Shown here piece by piece: positions 22,201-35,000 of a DNA stretch of 64,000 nt (position 1 is its first letter; each line of letters begins with the position of its first letter). The notes beneath the pieces were generated by a model that saw only the letters and a list, made by a program, of their open reading frames with translations, was not told the DNA's origin and ran no database searches. Position numbers and translations under genes: made by a program. Origin of the DNA: Lumbricus terrestris (Eukaryota; Annelida; Clitellata; Crassiclitellata; Lumbricidae); NCBI GenBank assembly GCA_949752735.1, contig OX457036.1, forward strand, positions 17,315,933-17,379,932, written 5' to 3'.

Positions 22201-25200
22201 AGTGATATGATTGTAACTCGATAAAGACAAATAAAACTGTTGATTTTGTTGATAATGGAAACTTGTGATTGTGCTGATGAAATATTTTGTAAAGCTTCCT
22301 TAGTAAATATTTTATTTTATTTTGAATACTGATAAAAGTTTAACAAATAATGTAAATGAGGACGCAGTGGTGTAGTGGGTATGTTCGTTGCCTTGCCTTG
22401 CAGCCGAAAGGTTGCAGGTTCGAATCCACCTCAAGTTGCCACGTAGAGACCTTGGGCAAGTCCTTCACTCGCAATTGCTCAGCGCTTCGGCGTGAAACTC
22501 CGATGCACTGTCCCCGTTGTAGTCAGGAGCGCCTCTGAGTAGAGAACTTGAAGGGGCGCTATAACAAGTGCACACACAAACAAGCAAACAACAGCACTTG
22601 GACTAAGACAATGTGAGCAGTGGAGTTAACAAATGGCCAATGACAATGGAGATCATTTATTTGTACCCATCTCCACCAAATGTCTGGTGGCATCAAAAAC
22701 TGATGTTGATGATGATGAAGATGAAAGAATGGTTTTAAGAGTAGAATAATTATGTTAATAAGAAATGACTAATGACCAACCAGACCATTGGTGCATTGGT
22801 GATGCTTCAGTGCTTAGCACCCTATCCAGTTACTGAGGGGGAGGGGTGTTTGGGGGTGCGTTGGGGAGGATAATCAGTTGGAATTTTATCTGGGCTTCAT
22901 CTGCTGATAGAGGTCAGGATGCTTGATGAGATCCAGATTTATGGCACTGGCCAATCTTTATCCAGACCTCATTAAACAGACATTATTATCTCCATCTCTA
23001 TCCGCCCATCTAATCTCCTCCTCCTCTTCCTCTTTCTCCGCCTCCATCCCTCCTCCTCCTCCTCCTCCGGCTCTCCTGTTCTGCCTAATTCTCTTCTCTT
23101 TACAGTTTTCCTCTAAATTTATCATATAATTCTTCTTCATTGAAAAAAATTGAAAGAAAAGCAAAGCAAAACTCCGCCACTGGTTGCACTCTGTCGGTGC
23201 CAGTCCCAAGCATGGATAAAAAAGGAGGAGGGCGTCGCTAATGGTCTTTGTTACCACACAGTGATCTTAAACTGCATCTACTACTACTAAAGCAGAGTAA
23301 TGTACGAACCAGTAGATAATTCGACTGTATATCTTGATTTTTTTTTTGTATGCAGAACCAGTTGATAAATTCGTCTATAAATCTTGATATTGTATGCAGA
23401 ACCAGTTGATAAATTCGTCTATATATCTTGATATTGTATGCACAACCAGTTGATAAATTCATCTATATATCTTGATATTGTATGCAGAACCAGTTGATAA
23501 ATTCGTCTATAAATCTTGATATTGTATGCAGAACCAGTTGATAAATTCGTCTTTATATCTTGATATTGTATATGTAGAATAAACTTGGAGTTGTACTCAG
23601 GGCTTAAAGCAGTGGTTTTCAACCTTTTTCTAGTGGCGGAACCTTTCCAAGGCAGGTATTTGCTCGCGGAACCCTTCGCGTTTCACCCGTCCAGTATTTC
23701 AAGAAATACATAGCATACAGTAGTAAAATTTGAAATTATGTAATATTTAGATGTACGTCACTTGCACTTCTGGTGCAGTCTATAGTATCACATTACTAAT
23801 ACTTACTTTAGAATTCTAGACACATAGGCCTATGGTGTAATTCAAAACAACTGCATTTCTGCTCTATTTCGTCAACAAAGTTACTATCAATCCATCTAAC
23901 AGACGGATAGAGTATTCAAGCATGGAAATAAAATTATGTTCTCTTCTGGATCAGTGTTATGGACAAGTTGTATTAAAGTATTTATTCAAGTTTACTGCAA
24001 ATTTTTGCTTGGCTTGAGTCTTGGACGCATCATAGAGAGACACGTAGGCAGACGCATAATGATTCATCTTCAACATAAATGAATCTTTTGGGGGTTCAAC
24101 CGTCATGAGTGTGGTGAGTGACACGAGGCTATAGTGGGACTGATGGCCTCAGCTTATTTGCCCAGTGTCAGCTTCGTTTGCAAGTTATCCCTGCACCTGA
24201 AAAGTGCTTCTGTCACAATAATCACACATGATTCTCATTTCACACATCTAGTCCTAATATCGCACATCCGATTCTTATTTCACACATCTAATATGACTTT
24301 CGGAGAAGCAAATAGCGAGTATAGGGCCTATATAGGCCTGTCGATTAAAGATATTACAGACAAATATAGTGCTCAATGTCAGCCTTTACATTTGCAAAAT
24401 TTTGAATACCCGCTACCTCTGGATGAGAAATTTAACCATCGGCTCTTCAAAATGAACTGTTCAAAAGAGGAACTAAGTAACCAAACAAGTCGTTGGCCGA
24501 GTGCTCAGCACATTCTGTTAAGTCAGAACAGATCTCGGGTGTTCAAATAGTTTTAAACCAATGATAAAGATGCTTTGTCCGACTGGACAGTTGGAAACGC
24601 ATGTAATCTACAGCAGGGGTTCTCAAACTTTATTTTCATTTTATTTTTATTTTATTTTCCAAGTAAAAAATCGAACTATGGCGTACCCCCAGCAAAGTCA
24701 GATCAGAAGCAAAACGCCAATGCGAAGGATCCCCATTTCAGTGACAACTAAAAGTCCTTCTAATCATTGCATTATGTATTAGAGTTGTATACATGGAGCA
24801 AAATTTAAAATATGCATAGTTTTGGTCATGTAATCTTATCAACAAAAAGGGAAATTTGGTCTATAGGCCTAATACCTGTAGGCTAAGGCAGAGCTAACAT
24901 ATAGGTCTAGTGTTATATAACTTATATTGCTGTGTGCTTGTTTTGACTAGCACAGATTTTAAAAACAAAATTACCTGTTTTGATATTTGTCAATTTCAAA
25001 CGCAAATTTGGGCCATATTTATTTTTGAAAGCAAGAATAGTTTAAAAACTAGTTTCAAACAGATTTATAATTATGTGACACGTGCTGAAAGGAATCACAA
25101 ATTTTAAAAGCCCGACCAGAAATTAATCCTTAGGCCATTTCAGCTCTCCTAGGCCTATTTGAACGCTGTAATACGCTGAGAATTTCTGGCTTTGGTTCTT

Positions 25201-28200
25201 TCAATCATTTTGGCCTGTACATTATTTTGCTTCAAATTTATAGTGATAGTGTTGTGAAAGAAATAAATGACGATGCTGTTATAATTATGTAGCAACGTTA
25301 GAAATCATTGCTAATCAAGAAAAAATAGATAAGGTTCGTAAACTCAAAGAAAAATTTATATTTCTGGAATTTTTTCGCGTACCCCTTACCGGTGTCTGGC
25401 GTACCCCAGGGGTACGCGTACCACAGTTTGAGAACCCCTGATCTACAGGGCCTAAGCCTACATGTATAGGCCTATGTGATGCACTCGCCTTCAGAAAAAC
25501 AAATATTGAACGACATAATTGGCCTATAATAGAAAAAACAAAACATTCACGTAATAATGCTTTTTAAGCAAGAATGACTGAAGGTTGGGAATGAATCTAC
25601 TCATTGCTGATTCTTTTAGGATTTCAGTCGGTGCACTAAAATTTCTACCAATCTGCCGCGGAACCCCTGGCCAACGCCCGCGGAACCCAGGGGTTCCGCG
25701 GAACCCCGGTTGAAAATCACTGGCTTAAAGTGTGGCTGGACGGTCATGAACGGCGTCCATGCACTTATTTTAAATCTGAACGCCCTCCTGCCACTTATTG
25801 GCCGGCACAGCCTGGAAAGGTAAGGGCGTCCAGGCACTTCTTTTTCCACACTTTAGACACTGGTTGTACTGAATATTGTGTTAACGATGAATATTCTGGC
25901 TTCCACAATAACCACAAATGGCTATATAGTTAAAAAAATCATATATAGATGAGATGCATATCGCAGGCATCTTGCAAAGCAGACAGGACATGGAGGAACA
26001 AGAGAGAAACCAAGACAAGAATATTATGTGGAATTATAATACACCAGATTTTTCCAATATGGACGTGAATACTTAAAAAGCTATGCAAAAAAAGATGAGA
26101 AAAGAATGCTGGGCTGAAAAAATTGCAGGAATTTCAAGACTACTACAGAAGATTAGAAGCGATGACGTAAGACTATTCTTAAGTACATAAACAAAAGCAT
26201 TTGACAAAGTCCTTTACAAAGACCCCCATGGTGTTTGGCCATGTGGTGAGATAGCCAGATACCCGAATTCCACACATCACACTAAGTGCAAGAAAAGAGA
26301 AACGACGGAGGACCAGGACTGTGCTGGAAGGACATTATAGAATGCTGGGCATAGCAAATTCAAAAATTCAAATTCAAATTGTTTATTCAGCGAGATCAAA
26401 AAAGACAGTTCAAAGTATCAAAATGACAAAATAAGCATGTGCCTTGAACACCAGAAGCTAAACAACATCAAATATAAGATGAGAGATCCTGGGTAACCCA
26501 GAAAGGGAGTGATCCCACTAGCCTGGGCACCCACAAACAGGAATTTATATCAAGATGGTGGCGAGTGAATTACTTCATAAGTGGAATGGAGAGAAGAGGC
26601 ATGAGCTAGGAGAAAGTAATAGAGATAGGCCAAGTGAAAAACAGACTTAACAAGACTGACTAACACTGTGAGCTCTGGATCTGCATGCCAGGTCATAGAT
26701 TCAATCCCTTGCGAAGCCAAGGCAATGACTCTTACCTTCATAATCCAGGCAGTGAATCAAACCTTAAAATCAGAACTATCAGCCTTACCTGGAATATCAA
26801 GGTGATAACCGCTGCCTTTAAAACTAAGGCAATAACATTTCCTGGAAGTTCTAGACAATCAACCGAGCCAAAGATTTTACAAATGACTGCGCTTATTTAT
26901 TCACACCTGGCCTCAGGATTCATGAACTGATGATTAATGAAGCTGATGAATTTTTCCTTCTGGTTTACTTCTTCTTCATCCTTCGCCTCAATATGTGCAG
27001 CAATTGTTCTTTAAGACATATTTATGAAGCCCATACTCTTCTTCTATGGTCCAGTGTAGGTTACACGATAATAATTATGTCTTCCCCTTGTAGAACACAA
27101 GAAGCCCTGTAAGTTCGTCTTCTTCTGGGAGGTTCATGGCTTCATGCAAGGCTCTTCCTTTTCCATGCCTGTTTCTTTTGCTGCGTCTGTTGCCTTTTCC
27201 ATTTTGATTCCGACTTTGTATTCTTCTTCTTCCTCTTCCTCCTCCTCCTTCTCCTCCTCCTCCTTCTCCTCTTCCTCTTCCTCTTCCTCTTCTTCCTCTT
27301 CCTCTTCCTCTTCTTCTTCTTCTTCTTCTTCTTCTTCTTCTTCTCCTCCTCCTCCTCCTCCTCCTCCTCCTCCTCCTCCTCCTCCCCCTCCTCCTTCTTC
27401 TTCTTCTTCTCCCATTCTTTCTCTACTCACCCATTCTTTCTGTACTTCCAAATTCTCCTGTCCTTCTTTCAGCAAGCCACTCTCCTCTTCTTCCTGAGGT
27501 AACCTCCATTTCTTTTCCACATCCTCCTCCAATAACTCCTCATCATCTCCTTCCTCCCTTCTGTTGGCATCCCTCTGAACTTAAGCCATGCTGATCATCA
27601 CGTGATTGCATATACTTGATGCCAAACACGATCGCCTACCTGATGACATTCTACTTGATAGGAAACTCAGTCACTCACTTGATAGGCTGATAGCAAACTT
27701 GCTCACGTACTTGAAACAGATCCGCTAAACATACTCTGTTTCCATATTTGCTCGCATGCTTAACAGCAGACTCAATGACACATTTGATGGCAAACTCACT
27801 TGCATACTTAGAAAACCGCTCGCAGGCTGTGATCGCATACTTGCTTGATTACTTGACAGCAAACTTGATGCTGGCAAACTTGCTTGCATATTCGAGAGCA
27901 AACCCACTGGCGTACTTGATTATCATCCAATTTCAGAGGACTTGGCTGGATCGCGTTTGAGGACGGAATTAGAATCCGCTGATCAGTCAGCCCCGAAACC
28001 CGATCCCTGAAAACAAGGTGCAGTAAACCCTACCCAGTATGTAAACACGAATATGCTTGTGCAATTAAAAAACAAACACAAACTTAACACCTCTATAAAG
28101 CACGCGGGGTAACTTAAGATGAGGCAGCCAACCGGTTGACCCAGACCAAGACCCAGGACCCATACCAAGACCCAAGATACAATACCTGCTGGCACCAACT

Positions 28201-31200
28201 AACTATACCTGGAGACAAAGTGTCTATAGACGTGACTGAGCTTGGGCTGTTTATTTCTGTTTTCTCTGCCAGCATGCCATTGGCATTTGATGACCAGAAG
28301 AAATTGAACCCAGCCAGGGTCTTATAAAATGAGTTCCATATTGGCATGCTGGCCGGCAGGACAAAGTACATTAAGTAAAATAAGTTGTATAGTTAAGGAT
28401 GTTGGACATTGTTGGTATATGCAGTTGGCTTATGTAGAAACGAATGTGACAGCAATGCCATGATCCCAGAGGGGGAGAGGGGGTGTGGTCACTTAGTAAG
28501 TAAGTAAGTAACCTAAGTGGTCTTTACTTGCAGTGTAAGTAACTTAAGTAGCCTTTACATGCATCTGACAAGCGCATATATGCAAATTATGCATATCACC
28601 CTTATAATTATTTCCACCCCAATCCATGAGTTCTGAGCAGACACCAAAAAGTGTATTAGCGTCAAGCTTTTATATTATTTGTGTTTTTATTTATTTATAT
28701 TAATTGCTATCGATTGTTTTATCGGTAAAATAAGAGACGATTTTGGAGCAATGGATAAACTGGAGTGTTTTCATCAGTCGGATAATTGACTGATTGGTTC
28801 ATTGGAAATGACCTTTCAGACATTTCATTAACCTCTGATGAAAGGTCACCACGGTTCAGGGCTTATGTTCCTAGAAATATGTGGCCCAAGGGGAAGAAGT
28901 GGGAGGATGGAGGAGTAGCAGGACTAAGAGAATGAGGAAAATGAGGAAAATGGAAGTTAGGACAAAGGAAAAGAAAGGGAGTAGGAAGAGAAGGAGAAGA
29001 AGGAGAAGGGGAATTAGCGGAAAGTATGGGAGGAGAATGGAAGGAGAAGGCTTGTAGGAGGAAAGTGGAGGAGAAAGAGATAGAGAGAGAAGTAGGAATA
29101 AAATGGAAGGAGGAGAATAGCAGGAAGAGAAGGAGGAGGAGAAAATTAAGATGGAATGAGCAGAAGGATAGTTGGAGGAAAAGGGTGGATCTGAGAGGTG
29201 GAGCAAAAAGAGAATGAAAAGGAGGAGTCAGAGAAAGAAAAGGAAGAGAAGTAAGAGGAGGAGAAAATAATCAAGCAGAACAGAAAGAGTGAGTACGAGA
29301 TTGGGAAAAAACTTAGGAGAGGGAAAGAGGAGGATGTAATGAAATGGCATTGGTACTCCATGAAACATGGAAACTTGCCTTGTCCTGGTTTAGTTTTCTT
29401 TCACAAACTACCGGTAATAATATATGTAGCTCGCAATTAACTCACGATTATCTGGTATCTGGATTACTTTTTGAGATTTATAGAATACATGCTGTCTCAG
29501 GCAGTTAAACAACCCAGCAACCAATAGATAGAAGGATACTTAATACATTCTTATCTGGCTGTTATCTCATATCAGAATTCTGCTTGCGCTGTTCATGTAT
29601 AGTATATATTAGGGTGCTCCAGATTATGATGCATTTTCAAAAAGTTTCTAAAAATACTGCTCCCTGGCATTTTTCCCATTCCATTTATCATGTTGATCAA
29701 CTGTACCAATTTTCAGACCAATTGAAAAAGGTTAAGCCTTGCCACCGGCATAAAAACTTTACAATACGAAAATACATAGGAATTTTCTTTAAAATCGGCA
29801 ATTTGGAAACCATGATGGGAATTGGTGTGAAAACGTAATTATTTCATGATGGTTAACTTCTTTTGCGAGCTTTTGTATGTGCCTGACGATATTTAGTATA
29901 TGGAATCTTAGATGCACTGGGTGCAGTATGAGAATTGTAGAAAATAGCTGCATGGGAGTCAGACCTTGATATATGTGGAGTTGCGTTGTGCAATGAAAAC
30001 TTTACTATGGATCTTAAGAAAGACTAGGGTGCTGAATCCCAAACCAGGAAATTCTAGCATTGACTGGGTGTGTCTTAGATTGCTTAGTGATCGTGAATAA
30101 ACTATTTTTGAGAAGTGATGACAAGTTATATGGCTTGTTGGGAGGGGGCAATTATCCCATTGTAAGACAACGGAATTTCTTTAAATGGAGGTGTTCTGCG
30201 TTTGTTCGTTTATCTGAAAACGATCCAAATGTCCAATGTCCAATTGTCCATGTTACTACAACGATTCCAGAAGCAGTGAAAAGCAGTGAAAAGCAATTAA
30301 ATAGGTTTGGGGTTATCGAACAACGAAAGAAGAACATCAAGGTCAAGATCATGGATCTCTACGAGAAAATTTTTATAGAGTCGTGTTTGCACGTTCAATG
30401 CCTTGGCGGTGTCTGCAGCGGATGCACCTTTAGATGGTCTGCAGTCCTAGACTGATTTCAATACGACAGATTCAGATGTTTCAGGAGCTGCAGTTACTGT
30501 CCTTAACATTTATGATATCTTGCAGAAGAAACTGTACCATTCGCATTGATCTTGAATTTGGTTTCTCAATGGGAAACCCACAAATCGCTCGCCAACTTCT
30601 GACAGTGAGACAAACAGAACCACTTGAAACCCCCATTTCAGTAGGCTATTTCCGCAGTTGAATGCATCCTCAAAACTGATTCATTTGATAATTACCAAAA
30701 GGTCAGTGCTTATTGTTCAACCTACTCAATATTGAAAGTTACTCGCTCAGCTTAGGCTATACTACCAGCACAGTGGAAAGATGTTGACAATTTCCAGCAG
30801 GCAGCGCTACCTACTGTATGCCTACTAAAGCTTGTTCGTGAATGGAAAAAGCGACGAAACTAATAACATGCTTTATAAATGCAGTCATAAAGGATTAATA
30901 TCAACAATAGTCTACTCTACAGGTGGTTAGATCTCATCGACACAGATTCCGAGATTTTAAGCACCGACGAAACTTTTGAAACAGTATAACATAGGCCTAA
31001 CAATGTAAGATCTGTAGGTCTGTGGGAGTGGAAGTGGAATAATTGCAGTAGCAGTTTGTGGAGAGAGTTACATTAATTTTGTCTGTTGATATTAGTGTCA
31101 TGTTCTGACCAATAAATCATAAATCATAAACACACACTGGTTTTATCATATATACTTACATACCAGCAATTTGTATTTTCAACCGAAAAATAGCCGTTAT

Positions 31201-31994
31201 TGTTAAACTTCATCGTGCTGGTGGCAAGGCTTAACCTTAATGTAGAATCCTCAAATTTGGTTTTTTAGACTCATCTCTATGAGACGCATGGGAAAATAAC
31301 CGGGGAGCTAAGAATTTTCAACTTTTATTTTTTTGGAGCACCCTAGTATATATTCAGCAATTCATCGTCTGCGCTTGGAGTCTTCTGATGTTTTTCATCT
31401 AATCTTTTCCCTTTATATTAAATATGGCGCCAGCTGTGTGAGACAGATTTCCTATAAACGGTGCTACATAATTATACGCAATATGGCCAATTGCAATTCT
31501 AAATGTTGTTGTTTTTCCTCATTGTTCTGCTCTGAATCTAATGTTAGGGGATCTATTCCATGATCCTTTGAGAAGTAGCCTACTTTAAAGACACTTGCTC
31601 AGGTGTCTAGAAACATACATACATGCACACACGCACACATGCTCACATATGCCTTGTATGCATAGATTCATATAGACGCATACACACATGCGCACACACA
31701 CGCATGCATTTATGCATACCTAGTACCTACATACATACATGCTTATGTATATTCATGCATACATGCATACAGATGCCATACATACATACATACATACATA
31801 CATACATACATACATACATGCATGCATGCATGCATGCATACATACATACATACATACATACATACATACATACAATCATACATACATACATACATACATA
31901 CATACATACATACATACATACATACATACATACATACATACATACATACATACATACATACATACATACATACATACATACATACATACATACA

Positions 31995-32028
<34 letters not shown>

Positions 32029-35000
32029 CATACATACATACATACATGTAAAAAAGTGTGCATACATGCCTGGATACATGCATTATGTGATAGATCATTG
32101 TAAAGCTACAGAAGCTCCATGTGTTGTAGCTGCTTGTTCTTCATTTGCTAATATATAAAGTGCTGCACAGAGCTGCACTATCTTCCCTTTACGTTTCTTT
32201 GTCTTAGACTGTAGGGATTGGGGCTACTCATCCAGGTCCTCTGTGATTGTGGTTCCTGGCAGAGCACCTCTCCTATCAGTGGTGATTGTCTCTGATGTTG
32301 AATTAAAGCTCTCTTCTCTTATACTACATATATATATATATATACAAACAATGCATATAGTATTATATATAATTATAGTACTATATACGGTAGATGAAAC
32401 TGTACTGCCCTAAATTCTTAACTCAAAACTGTACTTACACATTATGCATACATATTTACTTATTTACACTCTGAACCGACTTTGCTATGTATTTATGTAT
32501 GACATGGCATGTCTGTATCATTGTATGCATATACATAGATACACACATACATACATACATACATACATACATACATACATACATACATACATACATACAT
32601 ACATGTGTGTAGGCATGTATGCATCTATGCATTTGTATATGTGTATGTGTGTACATGCGCATACTGGTACTTAATTGGACACGTGCTGATTCCGAACCAA
32701 CTTTGCCATGCATGTATTGTATGTATATACGTATGTACACATTATGCATTTATATATTTATATATATATATATATAACCTGTGCCAGTAAAATTGCAATC
32801 ATATATTATATAATATAATATATATAAATTTTAGCAATGGAATTTCCTTGTTAATTTATGTAAGTTTATGGTCAATTATAAGACTTGCAGAAGCATGGTT
32901 GATCCGATCTGACTAAGATGATGCAACTGAAAATGGTCTGAAACTGTTCTGGCGCTACAGAAAATGCTCTGGTTGTATTTGAATATTGAGGTCTGCCTTC
33001 TGTCTTTGAAGTCTATCTGGTCGGCCTTTGAATTAAGATAAGAGGGTAATAGGGAAGTCTATGTTTACCCAATGAGGTCATGGAATAAAATGGTTCTGAT
33101 CTGCATAGCAACTGCCTAAAGCCTAATTTCTGAAGTGCTAGGGTACGGCTTGGCACATTACACCAAGATTATTCACCCTAGCTGACTTTTAAAACCATTA
33201 AAAATGCTAACAGGTTACAGAATTCATATAGCAGTATATTGTATTTAGTCACTATTTAGGCTACTCTTTTATACATATTTTATTGTGAGCTATCAAGACA
33301 ACATTTGGACGTAGGCCTATATTATCCGTAGTTCTCTAGTTAATTGCGTATCACTACTTGAATATTATCCTAGTAAAGTGGCAGACTTAATTGGAAAGGA
33401 TCATATTATATATCAGCAGCCAGTTAAAGATCTCTATCCATTTCACTGAGAGATTATACTAAACCAGTTCAATGTTCACAGAAGTTCTCAATGAGTTTGT
33501 AATGATTATGCACAGCTAGACTTTTGAGATATATTCTGGTCCTAAGGTGTACCCGAACCTATGTTTATCACTTTACTAAGTTACTAATTTATTAATTAGC
33601 TTTAATATAATTATATAAATATATATATAGATATACTAATACATATATAGTTATATTCTTATTCGTTCATATTCTTAAATTTCAAAAATTTCCTTTTAGT
33701 TGTACTTTTAGGTAAATAATAAGTAACATTGAAATCATTAGATCTTGGATGAACTTTTTAAATAGCTAAGATTAGTCCACTGCAAGCCTCTCCTCTGTCT
33801 ACTCTTGCCAGGAAGTATAAAATATTGCTGAGTTGTTCAATTTTCATTTGTTAAAAACATTTATTGAAGATATGTAACCTAATAGTGTAAAAGTAAATGC
33901 AATATATCTTGATGAAACATTGTCTTTTAACATGAATTTATTTTGAATAAAATGTGTTTTGGTGTGTTTCTTGGAACAAATAAATTGAACTTAGTCTGTG
34001 TGTTGACAATGTATTTTTCATTCATGATTTCAGTGTTGGCTGACCCACAGTCGTTTTTAGTCGCTCCTTCAGACCAGTCGGTCATTCAGGGTCAAACCGC
34101 CATCTTGAAATGCCAAGTTGCCAACAAGAAAGGCGCACTTCAGTGGACAAAGGATGGGTTTGCGCTTGGTAAGTATGGTAACGGCCCGCTATTCCGAGGG
34201 TCCACTATTCCGAAGGTCCACTATTCCGAATATCCGCTATATGTTGCTCGTCATCCTTGGTGGTTAGGGTTACAGTGGATTAGGGTTAGGGTTGGGGTAG
34301 GGTGGGTTATTGTTGGGTGGGTTAGGATTAAGTTTAGGGTTATGTGTTAGGGTTGGGGAGGGTTAGGGTTATGGTTATGGTTGGGGTAGGTTAGGGTTAG
34401 GTTTAGGGTTATGGTTAGGGTTGGGGTGGGGCTAGGTTTAGGGTTAGGGTTGGGGTGGGTTAGGTTAGGTTTAGGATTATGGTTATGGTTGGGGTGAGTT
34501 AGGGTTAGGGTTATAGTTAAGTTTAGGGTTAGGGTTCGGAATAGTGGACCTTCGGAATAGTGGACCCTCGGAATAGTGGTCCCAAACCGTAAGTATAGGC
34601 CTACCTGTTTGGAAACGTCTAGTTAAATCCTCGTCGTCAGCACATGCCCGATGGAAGAGAGAATTGAAGTTTGCACTAGAAAGAATCATGATTATGGAAG
34701 AAGAAAAAACAGTTAAAGATGTTAGAAACTTTATTCCGAGGCTTCTCTTTGACACCCATTAATGACATTGTTATCTTCACATTATTTTGCTGTTTACTTT
34801 TAAAGTGTATTGACATGTAGCTGGGTGCGGTGTGTCACCCTGATTTGTCTAATTAAACGAAGATTGATTGAAAATGAAATCCATGATTGATGAGACTTAC
34901 TTTTATTAAACTGTAAACACTTAATTAATTAACATGCGTTCAAATGATCCAGTTCAGAGCCATAAAGCATCAAAATCTGCCCATTATATGAACACTGTTG

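Noticed and set aside
22358..22440. True tRNA gene
   Set aside because: A and B boxes are present, but no cloverleaf with acceptor stem is evident and the unit repeats with a SINE body and tail.
19788..23182. Transposon bounded by CAGTGGCGGAGTT and AACTCCGCCACTG
   Set aside because: The flanks beyond these ends are themselves copies of one repeat in inverted orientation and no target duplication matches, so they are two copies of one repeat rather than element ends.
23309..23572. CRISPR-like array of 44-bp repeats
   Set aside because: Units are head-to-tail without unique spacers, and the DNA is plainly eukaryotic. The same applies to 49629-49790 and 54343-54795.
24134..24550. 138-aa ORF as a host gene
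   Set aside because: It lies inside a transposon with paired ends and shows no recognised domain; the sequence is probably decayed element DNA.
31623..32158. Long Tyr-Ile-His-Thr ORFs on both strands
   Set aside because: They are frames of the CATA tetranucleotide array, open in all phases because the repeat has no stop codon.
34260..34540. Chromosome end
   Set aside because: The TTAGGG-like repeats are degenerate, internal, and bounded by element arms and a target duplication.
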